45,842 nucleotides of DNA from Aphanothece hegewaldii CCALA 016 (GCF_003007785.1 NZ_PXOH01000033.1:1-45842), one strand, 5' to 3'; shown: positions 24,942 to 34,710, numbered from the stretch's first letter. Notes: generated by a model from the letters alone, not told the origin. Numbers and translations: made by a program.

Positions 24942-27020
24942 GTGAAAATTTTGCTGCTTGAACAAGATCAATACTTTGCGACACAGGTACAAAATGACCT
25001 GCTCAGTCAAGGATGTATTATTGATATTGCGATCGATTGGGAGATTTGCTGGCAGTTAGCCGAGTTATTTGATTACGACTTGATCCTCATAGATTTAGTT
25101 AGACTAGATCCCAATGGAATCAAGTTTTGTCAACAAAGACGACTAACAGGTGACACAACCCCTATTATCATCATTGGGATACAGGATAGTAGCACTTACC
25201 AAAATTCAGCCTTACAAGTCGGTGCGACAGATTATTTAACGAAACCTGTAGCTATTGACGTGTTACTGGCAAGAATTCAAGCATTAACCAGCGATAACCT
25301 CTATAATCATCCTTCAGTAATCGAATGGCAAGGAATTAGATTAAATTTTCTCGATTGTCAGGCAACATATAACAATCATCCCCTGTATTTAAACCAGACG
25401 GAATTAACATTACTCGCTTTATTTGTCAAAAATTACGAAATTAACAGCAATCCACGCATTTTTACCCTAAGAAGTATTTTAGACAATCTTTGGGGCTTTG
25501 AGAACAAGGTAACCGAGAAGGATCTGGAAAAACACATCCAACAACTTCAGCAAAAATTACAACAAGCGGGTGCATCAGTTGGAATCATTGAAAATATATA
25601 CGGTTTAGGTTATCGTCTCAAAATCACCGAAATCACGACAGAAGCGAGAGATAACGTCACTACATCTTCTCAACCCCTAGCCAAAAGAGAAATATCTGTA
25701 TCAGAAAAAGTCAGCCCTGTAGTTTCAGTTCGTAGTCTTTCTCCACACTCTGGCATTAAATCACCACGTTTACTCATTATCGATCACGATCGTCAAAACA
25801 CAAAATTATTAACCCTTGAAGCCAAATCATGGGGAATAGAAGCACAAGCGGTGCAAAATGTCACAGAAGCAAGAATAGCGATCGCGTTACATTGTCCTGA
25901 TATCGTATTATTAGATCTGCCCATTGCCGACACCTCAGAAAACGAACTTCATTTATTATCCGAACTTAGTCAAGCTAATCCACCAATTCCCGTACTTGTA
26001 TCAACCGCTACAGAAAGTTTTACCGAACGTCTCAAAGTTGCCAAAATGGGAGGACAAGGATTTTTACATAAGCCTATCTCTCCAGATTTAGTGATGGAAT
26101 CTGTCACCCATCTACTACAGCATAAAGCGCCACCTGTTGGTACATTAATGATCGTTGGTGCCGACTCAGCGATGTTGGACTTATTTAGTAATTTACTCTC
26201 TCCTTGGGGCTTTCAACTGATATTCTTAAGAAACCCTCAACAGTTTTGGGATACCCTAGAACAATCTAACCCTGACTTACTAATTTTAGATTTTGAGCTA
26301 CCTAATATTAGTGGAATTGAACTGTGCCAAATTGTTCGTCAAGATCCCCAATGGAATGATTTACCCATTTTGATGTTATCAGCCGAGCGAGAAGCTAACA
26401 CCGTACAAAAAGTCTTTGAAGCTGGTGCCGATGATTTTATTCATAAACCCATTGTCGGGCCGGAACTTATTGCCCGCATTCTCAATCGTTTAGAACGCAT
26501 TAATAAACAGCGTAGACTCTCGAATACAGATGGTTTAACGAGAATCGCCAACCGACGCAAAGCAGTACAAGAAATAGAACGTTTAATACGCATCGCCAAC
26601 AGACAGCAGAAATCATTGTGTTTTGCTCTGCTAGACTTAGATCATTTTAAAGATATTAACGATCGTCATGGTCATGAAATCGGTGATCAAGTCTTAAAAA
26701 AACTCGGCGAACTTCTTAAACAACACTTTAGAGAGGAAGATGTTGTCTGTCGTTGGGGAGGTGAAGAATTTGCCCTTTGTCTGTTTGGGATGGAAAAAAA
26801 ACAGGCCATTGATAGACTCAACGCATTTTTAGCCATCTGGAGACAACAAATCTTTATCGGAAAAAATCAAGAATCTTTTAGGATCACTTTTAGCGCAGGA
26901 ATCGCCCAATATCCGACGGATGGACAAGATTTACAAAGCTTATACCAAGCTGCCGACACTTTATTGTATTTGGCGAAAGAAAAAGGACGCGATCGGGTTT
27001 TGAGTCAGAATATTAGTTAA
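24942..27020 (+). CDS. Multidomain response regulator: REC-wHTH-REC-REC-GGDEF
   Basis: This 692-aa protein starts at GTG. REC1 (1-115, LILIDLVRLDPNG) is followed by an OmpR-type winged helix (about 120-225, NQTELTLLALFVKN ... VGIIENIYGLGYRLK). REC2 (about 272-390, LLIIDHDRQN, IVLLDLPIAD) and REC3 (about 398-515, LLILDFELPNISG) come next, then a GGDEF domain (about 525-690). The cyclase site is intact (RWGGEEF), and the product-inhibition I-site RxxD (REED) lies five residues before it, so it should make c-di-GMP under feedback control. DNA-binding and second-messenger output in one chain is unusual. No histidine kinase is adjacent. Confidence 0.92.
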   Translation: MKILLLEQDQYFATQVQNDLLSQGCIIDIAIDWEICWQLAELFDYDLILIDLVRLDPNGIKFCQQRRLTGDTTPIIIIGIQDSSTYQNSALQVGATDYLTKPVAIDVLLARIQALTSDNLYNHPSVIEWQGIRLNFLDCQATYNNHPLYLNQTELTLLALFVKNYEINSNPRIFTLRSILDNLWGFENKVTEKDLEKHIQQLQQKLQQAGASVGIIENIYGLGYRLKITEITTEARDNVTTSSQPLAKREISVSEKVSPVVSVRSLSPHSGIKSPRLLIIDHDRQNTKLLTLEAKSWGIEAQAVQNVTEARIAIALHCPDIVLLDLPIADTSENELHLLSELSQANPPIPVLVSTATESFTERLKVAKMGGQGFLHKPISPDLVMESVTHLLQHKAPPVGTLMIVGADSAMLDLFSNLLSPWGFQLIFLRNPQQFWDTLEQSNPDLLILDFELPNISGIELCQIVRQDPQWNDLPILMLSAEREANTVQKVFEAGADDFIHKPIVGPELIARILNRLERINKQRRLSNTDGLTRIANRRKAVQEIERLIRIANRQQKSLCFALLDLDHFKDINDRHGHEIGDQVLKKLGELLKQHFREEDVVCRWGGEEFALCLFGMEKKQAIDRLNAFLAIWRQQIFIGKNQESFRITFSAGIAQYPTDGQDLQSLYQAADTLLYLAKEKGRDRVLSQNIS

Positions 27021-27031
27021 TCCCTCTAATT

Positions 27032-27059
27032 GTAGAGACGCGATATATCGCCTCTGTAC
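27032..27059. terminator. Palindrome between convergent GGDEF gene and lpxC
   Basis: GTAGAGACGCGATATATCGCCTCTGTAC folds on itself around GCGATATATCGC. It lies between two stops 42 bp apart and probably terminates both transcripts. Similar GTAGAGACGCGAT units are scattered in many cyanobacterial genomes. Confidence 0.55.
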
Positions 27060-27062
27060 GAT

Positions 27063-27884
27063 TCAAAGGTTGTGCTTTGATATTGCTTTTGCTAGTTGAA
27101 TATGTAAATGATGACTGGCTTTGTAGGCGATAAAATGAGCTTGCGGAAGATCTCCTAATAAACTAAGATCCCCAATCAAATCGAGTAACTTGTGTCTTGC
27201 GGGTTCATTTTCAAATCTTAGGGGAGGGTTTAACCATCCATGACGATCGCAAACCAAAGCATTATCTAAACTGCCCCCTTTAATCAAACCAGCTTTTTGT
27301 AGATGTTCGATCTGATCAGCAAAACCGAAAGTTCTCGCCGGTGCGATCGCTTCGCCAAAACTTTCGAGACTCGGACTCCAACTATACCATTGTTGACCAA
27401 TTGCCGAATAAGAAAAATCAATCCCATAAGTAAAACGCAGTTGAGGAGAAGGAATAGCCGCCACAAAAAGATCTTGCTCATAGATCCAAATGGGAGAAGC
27501 GATCGCCGAATTAGTTCGTATTTCTCCAACCATTCCCGCTTGTTGTAAAGCATCCACCCAAAGTTTAGCACTGCCATCGAGAAGAGGAACTTCACCCCCA
27601 TTAATTTCAATTCGAGCATCGGTTATCCCGCATCCCGCTAAAGCAGCTAAAAGATGTTCAACCGTTCTAACTTTTGCTTCCCCAAAAACAAGTTCAGTTG
27701 AAAGAGTCGTTTGACAAACCGATGATACCTGTGCTTTGATGAGGGGTTGATCGGGTAAATCGACTCGGACAAAATAGCGACCTTCACCTGCTTTTGCTGG
27801 ATGAATAGATACTTGAGTTATTTCTCCTGAGTGTAGTCCAACACCTGAAAGAGTTACCGATTGAGTTAAAGTATTGTTGCTCAT
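27063..27884 (-). CDS. lpxC: UDP-3-O-acyl-N-acetylglucosamine deacetylase
   Basis: LpxC is the zinc enzyme that commits UDP-acyl-GlcNAc to lipid A synthesis. At 273 aa it has the expected cyanobacterial length. Zinc ligand His77 lies in TVEHLLAALAGCGI together with Glu76. The second zinc motif is HKLLDLIGDLSLLG (His/Asp) and the general acid His lies in KASHHLHIQLA. It sits 20 bp downstream of bamA, the usual outer-membrane-biogenesis order, but fabZ and lpxA do not follow as they do in many cyanobacteria. Confidence 0.95.
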   Translation of the reverse strand: MSNNTLTQSVTLSGVGLHSGEITQVSIHPAKAGEGRYFVRVDLPDQPLIKAQVSSVCQTTLSTELVFGEAKVRTVEHLLAALAGCGITDARIEINGGEVPLLDGSAKLWVDALQQAGMVGEIRTNSAIASPIWIYEQDLFVAAIPSPQLRFTYGIDFSYSAIGQQWYSWSPSLESFGEAIAPARTFGFADQIEHLQKAGLIKGGSLDNALVCDRHGWLNPPLRFENEPARHKLLDLIGDLSLLGDLPQAHFIAYKASHHLHIQLAKAISKHNL

Positions 27885-27904
27885 TTTCTAATCATTTTTT
27901 GCTG

Positions 27905-30214
27905 TTAAAAACGTTCTCCGATCGCAAAATGGACGCGAGAATCACCTTCATTATTAAAACCATAATCTACCCGAATCGAACCGACGGGAGATTGAACCCG
28001 TATTCCTGCGCCATATCCGAAACCGCTACCAGGTAGATCGCGGATACCAGAGGGATTACCACGAACACTGTTACCAGTTCCTAAATTTGTCGCCGCATCA
28101 AAAAATAACGCCCCGCCAACAATTGAAATAATCGGAAAGCGATACTCTGCGGTAAATTGCGCGTAACTGCTGCCGCTTCCGACTTCCCCTTCAGCGTAGC
28201 CTCTAACCGAGTTGCTGCCACCGAGAACAAAAGCTTCATAAGGAGGAAACCCACCGATCACCGTTCCTGCCTGTACATTAAAAGCGAGTGTTTGGGGACC
28301 TTTCATAAAATCAAAAGTGAGAAGTCTGACGGGAAGATAGTAACTGTAACTGCCGCGAATCCGATTGTAGAAAATCGAACTAATCCCTAGACTTTGTTCT
28401 GCACCAACACGTAGTAATGAACCGCTAGTGGGCTGACTAGGATTATCGCGGAAATCACGAGTGGCACCAAAAGTCAATAAAACGATGTCATCTATCCCAC
28501 TGTCATTGTAAGCCAGCCTAATGCTGTTATCTTCAGGACGAGCGCGGGGGGCAATATCTCCATCAGCGTTTCTGACTTCAACGTGCTGATACAATAAGCC
28601 CGCAGAAAGAGTCCAATCTGGCTTTGTAAAAACGTTTTTAGCCAAGGGACGGACAAAAGTAATCCCCCCCCCTGTCCGAACAATTCTGGGGCTATCATTG
28701 CCATTGTCAGTACGAATCGAGCTATCATCGCCATCATATACCAATGAAATCGAACGGCGACGGAAGGCGTTAACGGTATAAGAAGTTCGATAAGGATCGG
28801 TAGCAATCCAAGGATCTGTAAAACTAACATCAAATAATAATTCTCGTTGACCGATTTGTAATTCCGTTCCGAGGGTTTGGTTATTGCCGCCGAGGTTTTG
28901 CTGCTGATAACTTAAGCTTCCAAATAAACCACTATTAGAACTATATCCTGCCCCTGCTGCGATCGATCCGGTACGGCCTTCTACGGTATCTACATTTACT
29001 ATAACCTGACCAGGCTCACTTCCTTGATCAAAGGATAAGCGGACATCTTCAAAAATACCGAGTCCGAACACCCGTTGTAAATCTCTTTGAGCGGTATTAC
29101 GATTAAATACGTCTCCTGGTTTTAACTCCATTTCGCGGGTAATAATAAAATCTCTTGTACGTCCGTCAACGGGTTCTTCTTCTTTGGTAAAAAATCTAAC
29201 TTGAATATTTTCGATGTATCCTTCAGCAATAACGAGTGTTAGGGTGCCATCTTCAGCTATTTGGGGCGCACCGACGACTTGAGCGAGATCATAACCATTT
29301 TTGCTGTACCATTGGTTAATCTGTCTGACCCCTTCTTGGACATCTTTGAGATTTAGGATTTTACCATACTGATCCTGAAAAATCTCCCTGACGACGGTAT
29401 CGGGTAAAACTTGTTTCCCTTGAAGATCGGGTACGGTATCAATAGTAACTTCATTTAAGACGGGATTGGCTTGAACAAGAAAGGTGACGCGTACCCCTAG
29501 TGGAGTATCTTCTGGTGCGACATCAACTTTAGCAAAAAATCCTGTTGCATAAATGACATTAACATCTTCTTGAAGTTGCGATCGTGTTGCACTTCGTCCA
29601 GGTCTTGTCCGAATTGTATTGTAGATCAGATCTTCTAATTCAGGATTTGCCCCACTTACGACGACTTCTGAGATTAAAACCCTAGGTTCTTCTTCGTCGG
29701 TGGGGGTTTCTGTTGTTGCGGGGGTTTGAGGGTTGGTTAATGATGGTGTTCCCGTTGCTGGCGGTGTCTCTGGCGGTGTTTCAGGGGCTGTAGGGGCTTG
29801 TTCGGTTGGAGTGACTTGCGGGGGTGTTGGCTGTTGGTTTGGTGGGGTTTCTGGCGATTCTATTGGGGTTTGGGGGGTTGTTTCGAGGGGAGGTAGTTGT
29901 AAGGTGGGATCAGATGGCAACTCAACGGGGGTTGATTCGTTGGGGGTGGGTGAGGTTTGTGCTAAATAAGGTTCAAGTTTAATTTCTTGGACTAAAGGTA
30001 AAAATTCGTTTTCTTTTGTTTCTAATTCTGGCGTTTCCTCAACATCAAGGGTAGAGATGGGGGTTATTTCTGGGTTCGTGGTTTCTGCTTTGACGGTTGC
30101 TGCAATATTCCACGTTGCTAGAGTAAATAGCGTACAAACTAATAAGGAAAACGGTTGATTTTTTTTTAGCACTTCCACACACCCAAAATTGATCACTGAA
30201 TGACATTCGGTCAA
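27905..30214 (-). CDS. BamA/Omp85 outer-membrane assembly protein
   Basis: This is the Omp85 beta-barrel that inserts outer-membrane proteins. The N-terminal hydrophobic segment (SLLVCTLFTLATWNIAATVKA) is a signal peptide. A Pro/Thr/Glu-rich linker (about 85-165) precedes three POTRA domains (about 180-400), and the 16-strand barrel ends with the terminal VHFAIGERF. The barrel-lumen motif VRGY occurs in GGSNSVRGYAEG. The frame opens at a TTG at 30214, but the signal peptide suggests a GTG near 30178 or 30172. purC lies upstream on the same strand and lpxC downstream. The long proline-rich linker is typical of cyanobacterial Omp85. Confidence 0.93.
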   Translation of the reverse strand: MTECHSVINFGCVEVLKKNQPFSLLVCTLFTLATWNIAATVKAETTNPEITPISTLDVEETPELETKENEFLPLVQEIKLEPYLAQTSPTPNESTPVELPSDPTLQLPPLETTPQTPIESPETPPNQQPTPPQVTPTEQAPTAPETPPETPPATGTPSLTNPQTPATTETPTDEEEPRVLISEVVVSGANPELEDLIYNTIRTRPGRSATRSQLQEDVNVIYATGFFAKVDVAPEDTPLGVRVTFLVQANPVLNEVTIDTVPDLQGKQVLPDTVVREIFQDQYGKILNLKDVQEGVRQINQWYSKNGYDLAQVVGAPQIAEDGTLTLVIAEGYIENIQVRFFTKEEEPVDGRTRDFIITREMELKPGDVFNRNTAQRDLQRVFGLGIFEDVRLSFDQGSEPGQVIVNVDTVEGRTGSIAAGAGYSSNSGLFGSLSYQQQNLGGNNQTLGTELQIGQRELLFDVSFTDPWIATDPYRTSYTVNAFRRRSISLVYDGDDSSIRTDNGNDSPRIVRTGGGITFVRPLAKNVFTKPDWTLSAGLLYQHVEVRNADGDIAPRARPEDNSIRLAYNDSGIDDIVLLTFGATRDFRDNPSQPTSGSLLRVGAEQSLGISSIFYNRIRGSYSYYLPVRLLTFDFMKGPQTLAFNVQAGTVIGGFPPYEAFVLGGSNSVRGYAEGEVGSGSSYAQFTAEYRFPIISIVGGALFFDAATNLGTGNSVRGNPSGIRDLPGSGFGYGAGIRVQSPVGSIRVDYGFNNEGDSRVHFAIGERF

Positions 30215-30282
30215 CAGGCTGTCAAATCAATACTTAGTGACTTGAACCCCTGTCGATTGTTCCATTTCTTTTTAGAGTACGG

Positions 30283-31020
30283 TTATGACTGCAATTTGGC
30301 AATCTGCGTTAAGACGCGCTGTTGTACATCTTGATAAGCGTCTTCAATTTTTCCTAGATCTCGTCTAAATCGGTCTTTGTCGAGAATTCTGGCTTGTGGA
30401 TCGATTTCTTTATTATCCCAAAGACGACAGGTATCGGGACTAATTTCATCCGCTAGACGGATCTTATTCTCTTTATCTAGACCGAATTCTAATTTAAAGT
30501 CTACTAGAGTAATATCACACATTTTAAAAAAATCAATGAGATGCTGATTTATTGTAAGTGCAAGTTGTTGTAGTTGTTCTAGTTGTGCTGGTGTAGCAAC
30601 TTCTAAAATCATTATGCGATCGCGGGTGAGGAGTGGATCGCCTAATGCGTCATCTTTCAGGTAAAATTCAACTAAGGGAAAAGGTAAGATGGTTCCTTCA
30701 GTAAGTCCAGTTTGTTTACACAGACTTCCGGCGGCAATATTGCGGACTACTACCTCTAAGGGTATGATTTGAACGGCACAGACAAGCATCTGATGGGCTG
30801 ATGGCTGATCAATATAGTGGGTAGGAATACCCAATGATTCTAGCCATTGAAAAAGGGCTGAGGCGATCGTACAGTTAATTTCCCCTTTTCCTTGAATTTG
30901 TCCTCTTTTTTGAGCATTAAATGCAGTAGCATCATCTTTGTAATGCGCTAAATAAATCTCAGGATCATCCGTAGGATAGAGAATTTTCGCTTTCCCTTCA
31001 TAAAGTTTTTCCTTTATCAT
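30283..31020 (-). CDS. purC: Phosphoribosylaminoimidazole-succinocarboxamide synthase (SAICAR synthase)
   Basis: PurC joins CAIR and aspartate with ATP in purine synthesis. The 245-aa protein shows EKLYEGKAKILY at the ATP-binding N-terminus, the substrate block VVVRNIAAGSLCKQTGL, and the conserved LVDFKLEFG and LADEISPDTCRLWD. Both ends are intact. It is the first gene of the purC-bamA-lpxC series, with 68 bp before the bamA frame, so bamA may have its own promoter. Confidence 0.97.
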   Translation of the reverse strand: MIKEKLYEGKAKILYPTDDPEIYLAHYKDDATAFNAQKRGQIQGKGEINCTIASALFQWLESLGIPTHYIDQPSAHQMLVCAVQIIPLEVVVRNIAAGSLCKQTGLTEGTILPFPLVEFYLKDDALGDPLLTRDRIMILEVATPAQLEQLQQLALTINQHLIDFFKMCDITLVDFKLEFGLDKENKIRLADEISPDTCRLWDNKEIDPQARILDKDRFRRDLGKIEDAYQDVQQRVLTQIAKLQS

Positions 31021-31261
31021 AATGGCTGTAGTCTCATTAATAATTCTGAATTATCTTGATAATTTCAGCTTATCGTAAATTGGAAACGTTAGCCTACGGG
31101 GTAGAAAGTCTGGTTATTTTAGAGAATTCATTCAATAATTTTGTTTTTTAATCTAATCTTAACCCCAAAATGCTAGGCGTTTGTAGGAAAATAAAGCTTG
31201 ATGAGCATTGACTAGGGCGGGGAAAGATTAAACCTAAATTTTGGTCTAAAGGAGTTTTTTT

Positions 31262-31540
31262 ATGTCCATTAATCCCGATAAAGATAAATTTATATATCCT
31301 CGCAGTCCTTATCATGGTGAATTTAAGCCAGAAAATTTGGTTTTTAATGCCAATTTACAAGAATTTGCTCAAAAAGTGAGTTTTCTTTGCAATTTAGAAA
31401 CGGCTGGTAAAATTAAGCCAGGAGAAGCTTATCGACAAATTAAAGACTTGTGGAAACAGCTTAAAAATAGTAAAAAAGCGTTATTGATTGATGATGATCC
31501 AATTGATGAAAATCCAGATGAAACAGGTGATCCTCAATAA
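31262..31540 (+). CDS. DUF7219-like cyanobacterial protein
   Basis: This 92-aa protein reads KDKFIYPRSPYHGEFKPENLVFNANLQEFAQKVSFLCNLETAGKI and then EAYRQIKDLWKQLKNSKK, with an acidic tail. I recognise this as the short conserved cyanobacterial family now called DUF7219; the name is from memory. Function is unknown. GGAG lies about 8 bases before the ATG. Confidence 0.7.
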   Translation: MSINPDKDKFIYPRSPYHGEFKPENLVFNANLQEFAQKVSFLCNLETAGKIKPGEAYRQIKDLWKQLKNSKKALLIDDDPIDENPDETGDPQ

Positions 31541-31652
31541 AAAAAGCTTTTTTTAATAGTATTTTATTGAATTGAAAGAGTTTGGTACAGTGATCAGTAT
31601 GAAAGTTTCTTTGACTGTTTACTGATTACTGTTGACTGTTGACTGTAAAATT

Positions 31653-31674
31653 GGGTTTGGTGTTCAAACCGCTA
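31653..31674 (+). repeat. Dispersed intergenic palindrome, copy 3
   Basis: GGGTTTGGTGTTCAAACCGC lies immediately before the permease start, so it falls in or near that gene's leader. A directly repeated TGACTGT precedes it. Confidence 0.6.
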
Positions 31675-31679
31675 TATTT

Positions 31680-32705
31680 ATGTCTCGTTTTAAAGCGCTA
31701 CAATCCTATATTCTGGTACGTTTGTTATTAGCACCTCTAATGCTGTGGACAATTGTTACTATTGTTTTTTTACTCCTGAGAGCGACTCCTGGGGATGCAA
31801 GCGACGCAATTTTAGGCAACCGTGCGCCCGAAAGTGCAAAAAGAGCTTTAAGAGAACAATTAGGACTAAATCAACCACTTTGGTTACAATATGTCACATA
31901 TTTAGGACAATTACTACGTTTCGATTTGGGTGCATCAATTACTCGTAAAGGGGTGACGGTTTGGCAAATTATTCAACAGCATTTTCCTGCAACCGTTGAG
32001 TTAACTTTTTATGGAATGCTCATCGCTGTAATTGTTGGAGTCGGTTTAGGGGTATATTCTGCGTCTCGTCCTGGAACTGCGATCGATGTTGGGGGTCGTT
32101 TATTTGGTCTAATTACTTATTCTTTGCCCATTTTTTGGGTGGGAATGGTTTTACAGTTGATTTTTTCGGTACAGCTTCGATGGTTTCCCCTTGGAACACG
32201 TTTTCCTCTTAGTGAAACTCCACCGCGTTTTTTAACGGGTTTATATACAATTGATAGTCTTTTAACGGGACAATTAGGACAATTTTTGACAACTTTATAT
32301 TATTTAGCTTTACCTAGTTTTACTTTAGGAATTCTCTTGAGTGGAATTTTTGAGCGAATGGTACGGGTTAATCTTAAACAAACGTTGAAAGCGGATTATG
32401 TAGAAGCAGCACGCGCTAGAGGAATTCCTGAAAAACGAATTTTAGTAGCTCATGCGCTGAAAAATGCGCTGATACCCGTGATTACCGTCTTGGGTTTGAC
32501 TTTTGCTTCCTTGTTAGGAGGTGCAGTTCTTACAGAAGTGACTTTCTCTTGGCCAGGTTTAGGAAATCGTCTTTATGAGGCTATTTCTCAACGAGATTAT
32601 CCGACTGTACAAGGTTTAATGGCTTTTTTTGCGATGATTGTGGTTTTGATGAGTTTGTTGATCGATATTATTAATGCTTATATCGATCCAAGAATTCGTT
32701 ATTAG
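31680..32705 (+). CDS. OppB/DppB-type ABC transporter permease
   Basis: This 341-aa inner-membrane permease is of the oligopeptide/nickel group. Six TM segments are visible, starting with ILVRLLLAPLMLWTIVTIVFLLL. The N-terminal motif RATPGDASDAILG and the ATPase-coupling EAA loop (EAARARGIPEKRILVAHALKNALIP) are typical. I start at the ATG at 31680; the in-frame extension to 31632 runs through the repeat. The partner permease OppC, ATPases and binding protein are not adjacent. Its stop overlaps the convergent regulator stop by 4 bp. Confidence 0.9.
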   Translation: MSRFKALQSYILVRLLLAPLMLWTIVTIVFLLLRATPGDASDAILGNRAPESAKRALREQLGLNQPLWLQYVTYLGQLLRFDLGASITRKGVTVWQIIQQHFPATVELTFYGMLIAVIVGVGLGVYSASRPGTAIDVGGRLFGLITYSLPIFWVGMVLQLIFSVQLRWFPLGTRFPLSETPPRFLTGLYTIDSLLTGQLGQFLTTLYYLALPSFTLGILLSGIFERMVRVNLKQTLKADYVEAARARGIPEKRILVAHALKNALIPVITVLGLTFASLLGGAVLTEVTFSWPGLGNRLYEAISQRDYPTVQGLMAFFAMIVVLMSLLIDIINAYIDPRIRY

Positions 32706-33487
32706 CGGTTCATCGACTGGGCGGGTATTTTGCTAGTCTGATGACCATTATTGGCGATCGTATTGAGGGATGATGGTGCAACAGTGGGTGTAGAAAGATC
32801 TTGTAAGACTTCGAGATTAAACCGATAGCCAACATTTCGCACGGTTTGAATTAGACTAGGTTGTCTTGGATCTGTTTCGATTTTTTTGCGTAGGGAAAGA
32901 ACGTGTGTATCAATGGTGCGAGGATTATCTATAGCATCGGGCCAAGCGCGACGTAATAATTCAGAGCGAGTTAGGGGATTTCCTTCGGCTTGTGCTAAAA
33001 CATAAAGAAGGCTAAATTCTTGGGGTGTGAGTTCGATGTATTCTCCCCTAAATTGTACTCGTCGTTGGGCTAAATCGATTTTAAGCGCTCCATAGTCGAG
33101 ATAAAGTGGGACTGAGGACATTCTGAGTCGTCTAATTAATGCTTCGACTCTGGCCATAAATTCTTGCATTCCAAAGGGTTTTTTTAGGTAATCATCGGCA
33201 CCCGCTTTTAATGCGTCTACAACGTCTTTTTCGCCGTTACGGGCTGATAGAATTAAAATTAAGGATTGTCTTTGTTCTGATAGGGTGCGACAGAGTTCTA
33301 TTCCATCACCATCGGGTAAATCTGAATCGATAATTACTAGGGTGGGTTGACGATTGGATAAAGCGTGTCTTGCTTGTTGTAAGTTAGCACATTGCTGCAC
33401 GATATAGCCCGCTTGCTGTAGATGCCATGCGAGTAGCGATCGCAAGTGAGGATTCCCTTCAATTATCGAAATATGTACTAATCCCAC
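32702..33487 (-). CDS. OmpR/PhoB-family response regulator
   Basis: This 261-aa regulator has a receiver domain (1-120) with phospho-acceptor Asp in LVIIDSDLPDGDG and Lys in YLKKPFG. The winged-helix domain (about 128-228) reads ELTPQEFSLLYVLAQAEGNPLTRSELLRRAWPDA and RTIDTHVLSLRKKIETDP. A Ser/Thr/Gln-rich tail of about 30 residues follows. The first acidic pair is altered to EGN (IIEGNPHLRSL), a variation from the usual DDE. It starts at GTG. No kinase is adjacent, so the stimulus cannot be inferred. Confidence 0.9.
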   Translation of the reverse strand: MGLVHISIIEGNPHLRSLLAWHLQQAGYIVQQCANLQQARHALSNRQPTLVIIDSDLPDGDGIELCRTLSEQRQSLILILSARNGEKDVVDALKAGADDYLKKPFGMQEFMARVEALIRRLRMSSVPLYLDYGALKIDLAQRRVQFRGEYIELTPQEFSLLYVLAQAEGNPLTRSELLRRAWPDAIDNPRTIDTHVLSLRKKIETDPRQPSLIQTVRNVGYRFNLEVLQDLSTPTVAPSSLNTIANNGHQTSKIPAQSMNR

Positions 33488-33647
33488 CTTTGTTGTCCTC
33501 TTCGATACACATTGTCAGGCTATCAAAGGCATTGTCAAGGTGTTGTAACATTCGCTACGGAGATTTGAAGTCATCTCTAGAAAAAAGTGCCGATATTATG
33601 CTGTTTTTTCATGAATTATTGCAAGTCCCCTTTTTGCCTTCAAGAGA

Positions 33648-34000
33648 TGGGTAAAATAGAAGGTAAGACCTCTGAGTCTAATTACGCTTTGCTTGTTTCT
33701 ATCCACCTGCTTACTCATTCATCTGACAACTCGTCTTTACTGTCCATGCTTCAAGATACTCTAACTATCCGTCACTACCAAAGACTCACCGATGATATGG
33801 TGGATCTGTGGGAACGTGGTTATCGTTTCGATTTTATTCGGCTCTATGTCGATGGTTATTTATCTTGTATGCGGGATAATAACCTAATAGAAGCCTATCT
33901 AATTCACCGTTTAGAAGAAGAAGTTTTTCGTTTCTTGCGAGATCCTTCTAATTTTGAATTGGCTATCCCGCAAACTCAAGTCGAACGCGATTACTACTAG
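33648..34000 (+). CDS. DUF6761-like cyanobacterial protein
   Basis: This small protein of about 117 aa has the conserved core TIRHYQRLTDDMVDLWERGYRFDFIRLYVDGYLSCMRDNNLIEAYLIHRLEEEVFRFLRDPSNFE. This is the family I know as DUF6761, restricted to cyanobacteria and of unknown function. The open frame reaches back to 33587, but similarity begins well inside; ATG 33648 is a reasonable start. The downstream hairpin separates it from convergent grxD. Confidence 0.7.
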
Positions 34001-34023
34001 CTTTTTGATTTTATCTTGTAATG

Positions 34024-34050
34024 AGGGTAGGATAAGATCGCCTACCCTTC
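34024..34050. terminator. Bidirectional terminator
   Basis: AGGGTAGG (34024-34031) pairs with CCTACCCT (34041-34048) between two convergent stops, with T or A runs on both sides. Confidence 0.65.
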
Positions 34051-34065
34051 AATTATGATTAAGAT

Positions 34066-34389
34066 TTATGACGCTAGGGCTACTTCTACCATTTGTTGTA
34101 ATTCGCCATTTTGATAAAGTTCAATTAAAATATCTGAACCTCCGACAAATTCGCCATTAATATAGACTTGAGGAATGGTTGGCCAGTTAGAATATTCTTT
34201 AATTCCTTGACGAATTTCGTAGTCTTGTAATATATCTACTGTTTCGTAGGGAATACCTAATGTATTCAAAATTTGCACGACATTATTAGAAAAACCACAT
34301 TGAGGCATTAATTTTGAGCCTTTCATGAAAACCAAAACTTTATTATCGGCTACTAATTGATCGATTTTTTCTTTAACTTCGGGGTTCAT
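34066..34389 (-). CDS. grxD: Monothiol glutaredoxin, CGFS type (Grx4/GrxD)
   Basis: This 107-aa single-domain glutaredoxin carries the CGFS active site (MPQCGFSNNVVQIL). The glutathione-contact segments WPTIPQVYINGEFVGGSDI are present. CGFS glutaredoxins carry and pass on [2Fe-2S] clusters, usually with BolA, rather than acting as reductases. It is monocistronic in this window. Confidence 0.95.
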   Translation of the reverse strand: MNPEVKEKIDQLVADNKVLVFMKGSKLMPQCGFSNNVVQILNTLGIPYETVDILQDYEIRQGIKEYSNWPTIPQVYINGEFVGGSDILIELYQNGELQQMVEVALAS

Positions 34390-34710
34390 AAACTGTCCTA
34401 CACAAATAACTGCTTTTTCGGCGATGACGCGTAGTTATAGTACTTACATTCTGATTATACCACAATTTGTGTCTTTAATTTTATAAATTAATTTCAGTTC
34501 ATTAGGCTAAACTCATTTTGTAAACAATAATTGACTAAATTTTCAAGATATTAATTTAAGTAAGAAGAAATTTACTTTAACCGGTGAGCAACAGTATCGT
34601 AAGAAACAGAAATAAAACAATGATAAAATTTCTCGATGATTTCTCATAAAGTTTGTACCATAGATAGGAGGTAATCAACTGTAGGATGACCAGTATTTCC
34701 AGAATTGCTT
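34390..34710. other. 321-bp intergenic region
   Basis: This is the upstream region of grxD (minus) and of the next plus-strand gene. It is AT-rich. I see no small ORF with a ribosome-binding site and no strong hairpin. Confidence 0.4.

Noticed and set aside
34390..34710. Possible small RNA in the gap before 34711
   Set aside because: No stable stem with a terminator was found.
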